From positions 1 through 64,000 of the forward strand of contig NZ_KB900738.1 in NCBI RefSeq assembly GCF_000379185.1: a stretch of DNA of 64,000 nt, read 5' to 3'. Under the pieces are notes generated by a model. It saw only the letters and a list, made by a program, of their open reading frames with translations, was not told the origin of the DNA and ran no database searches. This DNA comes from Capnocytophaga cynodegmi DSM 19736 (GTDB taxonomy: Bacteria; Bacteroidota; Bacteroidia; Flavobacteriales; Flavobacteriaceae). The position numbers and the translations under genes are program-made. Numbering within the stretch: the first letter of the stretch is position 1; every line of letters begins with the position of its first letter. Shown piece by piece: positions 9,189 to 17,458 of this stretch.

Positions 9189-10010
9189 ATGAAAAAGATT
9201 CTCGTTACCACCGATTTTTCAGAAAAATCAATTGCTTCTTTGAAAGTTGCGATTGAATTGGCAAAACGCCAAAAAGCTGAAGTATTCTTGTTACACGCTC
9301 TTGAACTGCCTTTCCGATTAGCAACACAAGAGCATTCCTCCATACCTGAAGCGATGTATTTTTTAAATTTATCAAAACAACGTTTTGACAGCATCAAAAA
9401 AGAATTAGGAGGAGAAATTGAAATTAAAGACCTTATTGAAACAGCACCTTTGGCTGACGCAGTTGAGGATGTTGTTAAAAAGTATGGAATTGACCTAGTT
9501 TTTATGGGTTCAAATGGAGCATCAGGTACTAAGGAACTTTTTATTGGGTCGAATGCAGAGAAAGTTATTCGAACAGCAAGTGTTCCTGTACTTGTAATCA
9601 AAAATCCTGAAGAAAAGCTTAACATCAAGCATATTATGTTTGCGTGTGACTTCACGAAAAGATTTTTGAAACCATTTGAAAAAGCTGTAAAATTTGCAGA
9701 ACTTTTCAATGCAAAAATTGATTTGGTTTTTGTCAATACACCTTACCAATTCCTAACAACTTCAGAAATCAGAGAGCGTATGAATGAATTCTTAGAAAGT
9801 CAAAATTCAAATATTGAGGAATTTGAAACACACGTTTACAATGATATTCGCATTGAAACTGGAATTCTGAATTATGTAGCAGAAAACGATATTGATTTGA
9901 TTTGTATGTTCCCAAGCGGAAGAAAAGGAATTGCTCATTTCTTTAACGGAAGTATCAGTAGTGATTTAGTGAACCACGCAACAAAGCCTGTACTTACAAT
10001 AAAAATGTAA
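9189..10010 (+). CDS. Universal stress protein (tandem Usp domains)
   Basis: A 273-residue cytosolic protein made of two UspA-type domains (about residues 1-140 and 145-273). The first domain shows the nucleotide-loop pattern GSNGASGTKELFIGSNAEKV with VPVLVIK after it; the second ends in a similar but degenerate ASGRKGIAHFFNGSISSDLV / KPVLTIKM. Such proteins bind ATP or act in stress survival; the particular role cannot be told. It stands alone, preceded by a ~180-bp gap with a weak TACCTTTA box near 9030 and followed by a strong shared terminator. A 190-aa open frame on the opposite strand is a shadow of this gene. Confidence 0.9.
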   Translation: MKKILVTTDFSEKSIASLKVAIELAKRQKAEVFLLHALELPFRLATQEHSSIPEAMYFLNLSKQRFDSIKKELGGEIEIKDLIETAPLADAVEDVVKKYGIDLVFMGSNGASGTKELFIGSNAEKVIRTASVPVLVIKNPEEKLNIKHIMFACDFTKRFLKPFEKAVKFAELFNAKIDLVFVNTPYQFLTTSEIRERMNEFLESQNSNIEEFETHVYNDIRIETGILNYVAENDIDLICMFPSGRKGIAHFFNGSISSDLVNHATKPVLTIKM

Positions 10011-10037
10011 TCTTTTCAAAAGATTTAGTGATTTTCA

Positions 10038-10088
10038 AACTTTGCCAAAGAAAAATATAAAAAAAATTGACTTTGGCAAAGTTTTTTT
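10038..10088. terminator. Terminator between the Usp gene and dusB
   Basis: AACTTTGCCAAAG (10038-10050) pairs perfectly with CTTTGGCAAAGTT (10071-10083) across a 20-nt A-rich loop and is followed by a T run. It ends the plus-strand Usp transcript and may also serve convergent dusB. Confidence 0.85.
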
Positions 10089-10094
10089 ATACCC

Positions 10095-11069
10095 TTAAAA
10101 TTTATCTTTTATTTCCTCAAGTACTTCTAAAATTTGTTGCAACTCATCTAAAGTAACTAACTTCTGCCGATATTCTTTGAAATTGGGAATTCCTCGAAAA
10201 TAATTCGCATAATGGCGACGCATTTCCAACACACCTTGACGTTCTCCTTTCCACTCTGCTGACCAAGTTAAGTGATTTTTAACAGCTTCCACCCTATCCG
10301 AAATGGTTGGAGATGGTAATTTTTCTCCTGTTTTAAAATAATGTTTTATTTCATTGAAAATCCAAGGGTAGCCAATTGCTGCCCTACCTATCATTATACC
10401 ATCAACGCCATATGTATTCCTATATTCCAATGCTTTTTCAGGAGAATCAATATCTCCGTTGCCAAAAATAGGAATTTTAATGCGTGGATTTTCCTTAATT
10501 CGTGCAATATGAGACCAATCCGAATGTCCTTTGTAAAGCTGAGAACGTGTACGAGCGTGAATAGACAACGCCTGAATGCCAACATCTTGCAATCTTTCGG
10601 CTACTTCGTCAATATTTATTGAATTTTCGTCCCAGCCCAAGCGTGTTTTAACAGTAACAGGTAATTTTGTGCTATTAACCACCGCTTTAGTAAGCCTTAC
10701 CATCAGGTCGATATCTTTTAAAACTCCTGCACCTGCTCCTTTTGAAACCACTTTCTTTACAGGACAACCAAAGTTAATATCCAATAAATCAGGATTTACA
10801 GTCTCAACGATTCTAGCAGAAAGAGCCATTGCTTCTTCATCACCTCCAAAGATTTGAATTCCAACGGGACGTTCATAATCAAATATATCCAGCTTTTGTT
10901 TACTCTTTATAGCATCTCGGATTAATCCTTCTGAAGAAATAAATTCACTAAAAAGCATATCTGCTCCGTGAATTTTGCATAATCTGCGAAAAGGAGGGTC
11001 ACTCACATCTTCCATCGGAGCAAGTAACAACGGAAATTCTCCTAAATCTATGTTTCCTATTTTAACCAT
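10095..11069 (-). CDS. dusB: tRNA-dihydrouridine synthase
   Basis: A flavoprotein that reduces uridines in the tRNA D-loop to dihydrouridine. The 324-residue TIM barrel starts with LLLAPMEDVSDPPFRRLC and carries NFGCPVKKVVSKGAGAGVL, in which the cysteine is the catalytic proton donor of Dus enzymes. FMN-phosphate-binding glycines appear in GNGDIDSPE and GIMIGRAAIGYPW. The small C-terminal helical domain is present. It has its own promoter (11106-11136). DusB is the usual family assignment for the single Bacteroidota-type enzyme; the exact tRNA positions modified are not decidable here. Confidence 0.93.
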   Translation of the reverse strand: MVKIGNIDLGEFPLLLAPMEDVSDPPFRRLCKIHGADMLFSEFISSEGLIRDAIKSKQKLDIFDYERPVGIQIFGGDEEAMALSARIVETVNPDLLDINFGCPVKKVVSKGAGAGVLKDIDLMVRLTKAVVNSTKLPVTVKTRLGWDENSINIDEVAERLQDVGIQALSIHARTRSQLYKGHSDWSHIARIKENPRIKIPIFGNGDIDSPEKALEYRNTYGVDGIMIGRAAIGYPWIFNEIKHYFKTGEKLPSPTISDRVEAVKNHLTWSAEWKGERQGVLEMRRHYANYFRGIPNFKEYRQKLVTLDELQQILEVLEEIKDKF

Positions 11070-11105
11070 TTACAATTTAAAATATCTATGCCTTAAAAAA
11101 GACTG

Positions 11106-11136
11106 CAAAACTATTGCATTTAAGTGAAAATCCAAA
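11106..11136 (-). promoter_or_regulatory. dusB promoter
   Basis: On the minus strand -33 TTTG (11136-11133), 19-nt spacer, -7 TAGTTTTG (11113-11106), a full match to the Bacteroidota layout, about 40 nt before the dusB ATG. Confidence 0.7.
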
Positions 11137-11189
11137 ATGTTATTAAACCCCTACCCTAAAAAATCGATTTGTTTGTTCGCTAAAATCAA

Positions 11190-13988
11190 TTAATGTGCTT
11201 CAAGCCAGTTTGTTCCAACGCCCAAATCCACAACTAAAGGTACAATAAGCTTGAAAGCGTTTTCCATTTCGTATTTAATAGCATTTTTTACTTCTTCCAA
11301 TTCTATTTTTGGCACATCGAATACTAATTCATCGTGTACTTGTAGTAACATTTTGCTTTTAAAGCCTTCTTTTTCCAATCGGTTTTGAACACGAATCATT
11401 GCTATTTTTATAATATCGGCTGCACTTCCCTGAATAGGAGCATTGATAGCATTTCGTTCAGCTGCACCTTTAACTACTTGATTTCGAGAATTAATATCTG
11501 GCAGATAACGTCTTCTTCCTAAGATAGTTTCTACATATCCATTTTGTTGAGCAAAAAATATTTGCTTATTGATATAATTACGTAAGTTAGGATATGTAGC
11601 ATAATAAGTTTCTATGAGTTCTTTACTTTCTGTACGTGAAAGGTCGGTTTGGTTACTAAGCCCAAAAGCTGATACACCATAAATAATTCCGAAATTTATT
11701 GTTTTGGCGTGGCTTCGTTGTTCGCGTGTAACTTCTTCAATAGGAACATTAAAGACTTTAGCAGCTGTTGAGCGATGAATATCCTCATTATTCAAAAAGG
11801 CTTGAATCATATTTTGTTCTTCACTTAATGAGGCAATGATTCTGAGTTCAATTTGTGAGTAATCTGCTGCTAATAAAATGTGATTTTCATCTTTAGGAAT
11901 GAACGCCTTACGTATTTGTTGCCCTCTTTCTGTACGAATTGGAATATTTTGCAAATTTGGGTTGTTACTGCTCAAACGCCCAGTGGCTGCAACCGTTTGC
12001 ATATAGGTTGTGTGTACTCTTCCTGTTTTAGGATTTACTTCATTGGGGAGTGCATCAATGTAAGTTGATTTTAATTTTTGAAGTTGCCTCCATTCCAAAA
12101 TATCGGCTACGATTTTGTGTTTATCGGCAAAGTATGAGAGAACTTCTTCCGATGTTGCATATTGCCCTGTTTTGGTTTTTTTAGGTTTTTTATCAATTTT
12201 AAGTTTTTCGAATAAGATTTCGCCCAATTGCTTAGGAGAAGCCAAGTTAAAATCTTCTCCTGCAGCTGTTAAGATTTCTTTTTCGTAAGCGATAATATCT
12301 TCATCTAATTTTTCCGAAAGCCCTTTTAAGAAAGAAGTATCCAGATTAATTCCTTCCAACTCCATTTTTGCAAGTACTTGTACCAAAGGAGCTTCTAACT
12401 CACGATAAATTTTATCTGCATTTACCTTTTTGAGTTCTTCTGTAAAGATTTCTTTCAATTGCCAAGTAACATCGGCATCTTCAACGGCGTATTCTTTCTG
12501 GTCTTCAAGAGATACGGAACGCATCGAAAGCTGATTCTTGCCTTTTTTTCCTATTAATTTTTCAATAGGAATGGGAGTATAATCTAAATATGTTTCAGAA
12601 AGTACGTCCATATTGTGACGCATATCAGGATTAATGAGATAGTGAGCTACCATCGTGTCGAACAATTCGCCTTTTACCTCTATTCCATAATTGTACAATA
12701 CTTTTATATCGTATTTTAGATTTTGCCCTACCTTTGTAATTTGCTCCTTTTCAAAAAAAGGACGAAATTCTTGCAATAATTCAGAAGCTTCTGACCTATT
12801 TTCAGGAAACGGAACGTAATATCCTTTACCTTTATGCCACGAAAAAGCAATTCCAACCAATTCAGCATTCAAACTTTCAAGATTAGTTGTTTCTGTATCA
12901 AAACAAACTGCTTCTTGTTGCAATAAATTTTGAAGTAAAAGCCTACGAGCCATTGCTGTATCCGCCAATTGATAATGATGAGGCGTATCTTCAATAGTTT
13001 TTTTACCAGAAGATAGATTTTCTGCAAATAAATTACCTTGTACTGCAAATAAATCTGTTTGACCTTCCACTGATTTTGATTTTTGAACCACTATTTCAGG
13101 AGGTTGGTACGTACGCATAAAATTCTGAAGCAATTGCCTGAATTCCAATTCTTCAAAAAGTTTTGCGACAGACTCAAAGTCAGGTTTTGAAAGTTCAAAA
13201 TCAACCTCATCAAACTCAACAGGAACATCTAACATAATAGTTGCCAATTTTTTGGACAAAATTCCTTTTTCAGCATTATTTTCGATGTTTTCTTTCATCT
13301 TTCCTTTGAGCTTATCTGTATTTGCTAACAGATTTTCCATACTTCCGAACTCTGCCAGAAGTTTTTTAGCTGTCTTCTCACCCACTCCAGGAAGTCCAGG
13401 AATATTATCAACAGCATCGCCCATCATTCCAAGAAAATCAATTACTTGCTCGGGTGATTGTACTTCAAACTTTTCTTTGACCTGCTCCACTCCCCAAATC
13501 TCAACATCATTTCCATTACGAGGAGGACGATAAACAAAAATATTTTCAGAAACTAATTGTGCATAATCTTTATCTGGAGTAACCATATACACCAAATAAT
13601 TCTGCTTTTCAGCCTTTTTGGCAAGTGTACCAATAATATCATCAGCTTCATAACCTTCCTTTTCAATGATAGGAATGTGCAAAGCCTTTAGTATTTCGTG
13701 AATGTAAGGCACTGCAATACGAATAGCTTCGGGAGTTTCCTCTCGATTAGCTTTGTAATCCGTGAACATTTCCGTACGAGCCACACTTCCACCTTTGTCA
13801 AAGGCAACAGCCAGATGGTCAGGTCTTTCTTTTTTTATCACATCAAAAAGTGAATTCATAAAACCCATTATCGCCGAAGTATTCAATCCTTTTGAATTAA
13901 TTCTCGGATTTTTAATAAAAGCGTAATATCCTCTGAATATCAAAGCATACGCATCTAAAAGGAAAAGTTTCTTTTTCAAAATAATCAA
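11190..13988 (-). CDS. polA: DNA polymerase I
   Basis: A complete 932-residue Pol I for repair and Okazaki-fragment processing. The 5'-3' nuclease domain (residues 1-295) keeps its metal-binding acidic residues (AFDKGG near 62-67, GYEADDIIG near 112-120, DAVDNIPGLPGVGEKTA). The 3'-5' proofreading domain appears active, with FDTET at 363-367 (Asp364, Glu366) and a DxxxxYAVEDADVT block further on. Polymerase motifs are intact: DYSQIELR (motif A), the O-helix stretch RSHAKTINFGIIYG (motif B) and QVHDELVFD (motif C). The start is a TTG: 13988, or the in-frame TTG at 13979 that gives KKKLFLLDAYALIFRGYY, which fits relatives equally well; no ATG is available. Confidence 0.95.
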   Translation of the reverse strand: MIILKKKLFLLDAYALIFRGYYAFIKNPRINSKGLNTSAIMGFMNSLFDVIKKERPDHLAVAFDKGGSVARTEMFTDYKANREETPEAIRIAVPYIHEILKALHIPIIEKEGYEADDIIGTLAKKAEKQNYLVYMVTPDKDYAQLVSENIFVYRPPRNGNDVEIWGVEQVKEKFEVQSPEQVIDFLGMMGDAVDNIPGLPGVGEKTAKKLLAEFGSMENLLANTDKLKGKMKENIENNAEKGILSKKLATIMLDVPVEFDEVDFELSKPDFESVAKLFEELEFRQLLQNFMRTYQPPEIVVQKSKSVEGQTDLFAVQGNLFAENLSSGKKTIEDTPHHYQLADTAMARRLLLQNLLQQEAVCFDTETTNLESLNAELVGIAFSWHKGKGYYVPFPENRSEASELLQEFRPFFEKEQITKVGQNLKYDIKVLYNYGIEVKGELFDTMVAHYLINPDMRHNMDVLSETYLDYTPIPIEKLIGKKGKNQLSMRSVSLEDQKEYAVEDADVTWQLKEIFTEELKKVNADKIYRELEAPLVQVLAKMELEGINLDTSFLKGLSEKLDEDIIAYEKEILTAAGEDFNLASPKQLGEILFEKLKIDKKPKKTKTGQYATSEEVLSYFADKHKIVADILEWRQLQKLKSTYIDALPNEVNPKTGRVHTTYMQTVAATGRLSSNNPNLQNIPIRTERGQQIRKAFIPKDENHILLAADYSQIELRIIASLSEEQNMIQAFLNNEDIHRSTAAKVFNVPIEEVTREQRSHAKTINFGIIYGVSAFGLSNQTDLSRTESKELIETYYATYPNLRNYINKQIFFAQQNGYVETILGRRRYLPDINSRNQVVKGAAERNAINAPIQGSAADIIKIAMIRVQNRLEKEGFKSKMLLQVHDELVFDVPKIELEEVKNAIKYEMENAFKLIVPLVVDLGVGTNWLEAH

Positions 13989-14045
13989 AGTTTTTTAATG
14001 CAAAATGAAAAGCAAAACATCACTTTTTATTCCCTTCATTTTGGG

Positions 14046-14053
14046 CAAATATA
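14046..14053 (-). promoter_or_regulatory. polA -7 promoter element
   Basis: TATATTTG on the minus strand, matching TAnnTTTG, about 60 nt ahead of the TTG start of polA. No -33 box at the standard spacing was found. Confidence 0.4.
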
Positions 14054-14149
14054 ATCAAAATAATCAGAATTGGAGATTTCAAACTTCAAAAAATTAGCAA
14101 ATAACAGATTGATTATTAATACAAATCCGTAATTTTTAGATTTTTTTTA

Positions 14150-14338
14150 CTTCAGGAAGCTAAATTATTGTTTTAAGAAACTAAAATATTGCCTCAAGAA
14201 GCTAAATTATTGTTTCAGAAAACTAAAATATTGCCTCAAGAAGCTAAATTATTGTCTCAGAAAACTAAAATATTGTTTCAAGAAACTAAAATATTGCTTC
14301 AGGAAACTAAAATATTGATTCAAGAAACTAAATTATTG
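14150..14338. repeat. Nine-copy 21-bp tandem repeat
   Basis: Nine head-to-tail units of 21 bp end at 14170, 14191, 14212, 14233, 14254, 14275, 14296, 14317 and 14338. Each has the core AA(A/G)CTAAA(A/T)TATTG preceded by YTCARGA-like sequence. Two unit subtypes exist, one with GAAGCTAAATTATTG and one with AAACTAAAATATTG, and they alternate in the first half, which suggests past duplication of a 42-bp dimer. The period is a multiple of three, yet there is no start codon, so it is read as an intergenic minisatellite rather than protein-coding. Confidence 0.9.
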
Positions 14339-14398
14339 TATTTAAAATAAATAGTTTTTCTTCACAAACAAAAAAATAGCACACACAAGAATTAAAAA

Positions 14399-14429
14399 AA
14401 CTTCAAGAAGAGTACAATTCCTTGAAGTT
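14399..14429 (-). terminator. Terminator of the 14451-14918 gene
   Basis: AACTTCAAG (14399-14407) and CTTGAAGTT (14421-14429) form a 9-bp stem over a 13-nt loop. On the minus strand it is followed by a run of T, as for an intrinsic terminator just after the gene's stop codon. Confidence 0.75.
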
Positions 14430-14450
14430 TTTCATTTTTAAGAGTTTTCT

Positions 14451-14918
14451 TTATTCAGCAGGAGGCTGTGTTTTTATTTTTTTCTTTTCATATCGCTTTG
14501 CCATTTCATCTACTAAATTTTTAACTGAAGCATCTTTTTTGGCAGCCGTTTTCAGATAGGTATATACCTCATTACCTGTATGCATTACATCGGTAGAAGC
14601 TGCGTGTATGGTATCATCAATGTTTTCGAGGAGTGATGCTACCAAAATGCGAATATCCCAAAGCTGGTCGATAAGTTTTACATCATTGGCAAATTCCTCC
14701 TTATCAAATGATTGTAGCAAATACTGCGGAAAATTAGTTGCTCCACGCAAAGCGAGATTTACAAATTCCACACTTTTTTGCCCCATCGAAGCTCCTCCTC
14801 TTTTCTGATTGGCTGGAAGAGCAATCAAAAAAGGTAATAATTGCTGAATTTCTTGCAATTTTGCTTTTACTTGTTCTTTATCGGAATCCGATAGCTTTGC
14901 ACTTACTTGGTTACTCAT
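14451..14918 (-). CDS. Conserved hypothetical protein
   Basis: A 155-residue soluble, mostly helical protein with no signal peptide or membrane segment. It begins MSNQVSAKLSDSDKEQV, has a central block ANQKRGGASMGQKSVEFV and ends in a basic KRYEKKKIKTQ tail. It resembles small unnamed Bacteroidota proteins in which a similar 'KR..S.G.K...FV' block recurs; I do not recognise a function. It is transcribed alone between polA and a TlpA-like gene, with its own terminator. Confidence 0.75.
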   Translation of the reverse strand: MSNQVSAKLSDSDKEQVKAKLQEIQQLLPFLIALPANQKRGGASMGQKSVEFVNLALRGATNFPQYLLQSFDKEEFANDVKLIDQLWDIRILVASLLENIDDTIHAASTDVMHTGNEVYTYLKTAAKKDASVKNLVDEMAKRYEKKKIKTQPPAE

Positions 14919-15030
14919 AATTCTTTTATTTTTAAATATTTCTGTCCGAAAGATACTAATTTTTTTGATACAAAATTCTTTTTTAGCAAATGTTTAACTT
15001 TTAGGGGATTATCTCGTTAAAAGTAAAAAT

Positions 15031-15063
15031 GATTCCGAAAGCAAAAATATTGCTTTCGGAATC
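15031..15063 (-). terminator. Terminator downstream of the TlpA-like gene
   Basis: A perfect 14-bp stem, GATTCCGAAAGCAA (15031-15044) with TTGCTTTCGGAATC (15050-15063), 5-nt loop. A T-rich tail follows only on the minus strand, so it ends the 15145-17214 transcript. Confidence 0.85.
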
Positions 15064-15144
15064 AAAATAAATACTTTTAGAATATTCTAATTTTTAAAAC
15101 TAATCTTTTACAAACTTGATTGTTCCAAGTTAATAAAAAGAATT

Positions 15145-17214
15145 CTATTTTTCCAATGCTTTGAGTAATTCATTTTTTATTGTGTTTAAATTTGGAAAGC
15201 CTACACTTTGAAAGAAATGATTGCCCTCTTTATCAAAAATCACATAAGAAGGTAAACTTTTGATATTAAGTGTTTTTCCTAAGTACTCCCATTGATTTTT
15301 ATTAATGCGATAATGTTGCCCTTTGATGTCTGAAATCATATTTTTCCAAGTTTGTTCCGGTGAGTTTTCTCCTGCTAAATACAAGAATATCACATCTTTA
15401 TCGGCAAACTCTGCTTTAAGTGGCTCCATTTGTTTGTTGGCAGCCAAGCAAGGTCTACACCAAGTAGCCCACATATCTATCAAAATTACTTTGCCTTTAA
15501 AAGGCTTTAACATTTCTACCAAAAGTTGCTCATCACTGGTTTGAGGAACATTAAGCACAGTAAAACCTGTTTTCTTTTTATTTTCTTCAATTTGAGCCAA
15601 AAGTTCATCATTTCCATCTATTAAAATTTGCTGAATTTCAATAGGGAATGATTTTATTTCTTCTTTATTTTCTTCGGTAAGAGGCTTGTAATCTGAAAAC
15701 TGATTAGCAATATTTCGAGCTTTGATAAGGTCTAATAAAAGAGTCTTATCTGTACCCCAGATTTCTGCAAGAGCTGTTGTTCCCTGATTTTTTTTATTAT
15801 ATTCTTCAAGTAAATCTTTATTTTTTAGAAATACTTGTTGCAACTCTTTCGCCTTTTTAAATTCTTCTACATTTTGTTTCGATTCAACAAATTCTTTAAG
15901 TATAATTTTATCATCTTCAGTGGTTTTTGGGTGTTTTAAAACAAAATCAATAAATGTATAAATATCTCCTGAAACCTTACGAAATAATGATAAATTATGA
16001 ATCAAATTACTCACAACAGGTGATAGTAAAATATCATAATCGTTATATGGAATTTCTTTATAAATATTATAAAATTCATCTTTTCTAGGTTTGATAGAAA
16101 TTTGTTTAACAGCTTCTTCGAATGAAATATTATGTTTTTTGACATATGCTTTTATCACATAATCATAGGACATATTAATATCATACACTAAATGGTGAAT
16201 AGGTTGTAGATTCAAAATCTTTTTTGATAGAGCGTTTATTTTTAAACTATTATTTTTAAGAATAGCTTTTTTATATTCGTTTATTAAGTATTTTTCAAGT
16301 GTTTCTACTCCAAAATTGGCAACAGAATCAATCTTTTTTTCATCGTAACTACTTTTGTGTGAAAATTTATATACTTCATTGTTTATATCTGCCATAAAAC
16401 CAGAGAAATAAATTTCTTCTACTTTTGAAACTATATTTTTTTGTAAACGACTTTGTTTACGTTGTATTTCAGGCAAATTAATAAGTACCTTTAATTCTTT
16501 ATCAGGAGCAACCACTAACGGAATATTAAATGAATCAGAACGTAATATAAGTGAGGTAGGACTATAAATGGTAGTGTTAATTTTGAACGTGCCATCTTCC
16601 GAAATGGTTACGAGATTTTTATCTCGATTACCAGTAATAGGATTTGGGTAAATGAATACAACGTCCCCTAAATCGGGTTTATATCCTATGATTTTACCAC
16701 TAATTAAACCTTTCCCTTTTTGCCATTTTACCGAAAAGTTCTTCGTAACTTGATGTTTTTGCTGAAATTCTTTGGGAATATTGATTTTATGTGATTGTTT
16801 TTTGCTCAAATCAATATCATAGATTTTAAAGCAATCTTTACAATCACCCTCTATAAAGTCAAATTTTTCAGTTTTTAAGGGTAAAGGTTCGAAAACAAGT
16901 TTGAAAGAAGCTTCTCCTGACTTTGGCATCCAAAAAAGAGAATCCAATACGATACCTTCACCTTTTCGGATTTTGTATTTTTTGTCTCCTGCTTTTAAAT
17001 ATGTATCTGATGCAATTCTAATCCAATAACCTGGAGTAAAAAATGCATCAACTTCAAGTAAAGTTTCTTTTTCGGAAAGACTCACTTTACGGATTTCTAA
17101 CGTTTTAGTATTGGCAAACCCAAAAGGAGGTACATCTACAGTTTTGTTTTGAGCTTGTGTGTTTGCAATGTTAAAAGCAAACAAAATGATAAAAATTGAT
17201 GATAGTAATTTCAT
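15145..17214 (-). CDS. Large secreted TlpA-like thioredoxin-fold protein
   Basis: A 689-residue exported protein. A signal peptide spans about residues 1-21 (MKLLSSIFIILFAFNIANTQA). The first ~500 residues are unlike known enzymes: beta-rich segments (about 25-250), then a largely helical charged region (about 260-530). The last ~150 residues are a TlpA/ResA-type thioredoxin domain with WATWCRPC; the redox cysteines are 586 and 589, and the cis-proline region is KSLPSYVIF. Likely role: a periplasmic thiol-disulfide oxidoreductase or reductase delivering electrons to an unknown partner. A second protein of the same design lies at 53930-56527. Alone in its transcription unit. Confidence 0.85.
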   Translation of the reverse strand: MKLLSSIFIILFAFNIANTQAQNKTVDVPPFGFANTKTLEIRKVSLSEKETLLEVDAFFTPGYWIRIASDTYLKAGDKKYKIRKGEGIVLDSLFWMPKSGEASFKLVFEPLPLKTEKFDFIEGDCKDCFKIYDIDLSKKQSHKINIPKEFQQKHQVTKNFSVKWQKGKGLISGKIIGYKPDLGDVVFIYPNPITGNRDKNLVTISEDGTFKINTTIYSPTSLILRSDSFNIPLVVAPDKELKVLINLPEIQRKQSRLQKNIVSKVEEIYFSGFMADINNEVYKFSHKSSYDEKKIDSVANFGVETLEKYLINEYKKAILKNNSLKINALSKKILNLQPIHHLVYDINMSYDYVIKAYVKKHNISFEEAVKQISIKPRKDEFYNIYKEIPYNDYDILLSPVVSNLIHNLSLFRKVSGDIYTFIDFVLKHPKTTEDDKIILKEFVESKQNVEEFKKAKELQQVFLKNKDLLEEYNKKNQGTTALAEIWGTDKTLLLDLIKARNIANQFSDYKPLTEENKEEIKSFPIEIQQILIDGNDELLAQIEENKKKTGFTVLNVPQTSDEQLLVEMLKPFKGKVILIDMWATWCRPCLAANKQMEPLKAEFADKDVIFLYLAGENSPEQTWKNMISDIKGQHYRINKNQWEYLGKTLNIKSLPSYVIFDKEGNHFFQSVGFPNLNTIKNELLKALEK

Positions 17215-17402
17215 AAAATTAATGGTTTAGTTGATAGTCTATTGAACAATAATTACTTTTCGTTTTTATAAAATTTTGATACAAAGCTCAAAGGTAGTTA
17301 TTTTTTTATTAATCAGATAGATATAGAAGTCTAAATTTTAGCTTTAAAATTCAAAGTTTGATGTTTTTGGTTTATTATTGATTTTCACAAAGGCAAAAAA
17401 AG

Positions 17403-17435
17403 AAAAGCGATACACTATTTTTGTGCATCGCTTTT
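17403..17435 (-). terminator. htpG terminator
   Basis: AAAAGCGAT-CAC pairs with GTG-ATCGCTTTT around a 7-nt loop, 24 nt beyond the htpG stop. The minus-strand continuation is T-rich. Confidence 0.8.
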
Positions 17436-17458
17436 CAGTAGTTATGGAAAAAACAACA

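Larger units (their letters stand above)
13989..14450. other. Gap between polA and a hypothetical gene, with tandem repeats
   Basis: No supported gene. The stretch holds a polA -7 box (14046-14053), a nine-unit 21-bp tandem array (14150-14338) and the terminator of the next minus-strand gene (14399-14429). One frame across the array is open from 14133 to a TGA at 14315-14317 but lacks a start codon. Confidence 0.7.

Noticed and set aside
9164-9736. 190-aa ORF opposite the universal stress protein
   Set aside because: It is antisense to a clear Usp gene over its whole length and its composition (Ser/Phe-rich) is that of a shadow frame.
14133-14317. Repeat-encoded small protein
   Set aside because: The frame through the tandem repeat is open but has no ATG, GTG or TTG at a plausible place and ends within the array; the other eight-unit pattern is equally explained as non-coding.
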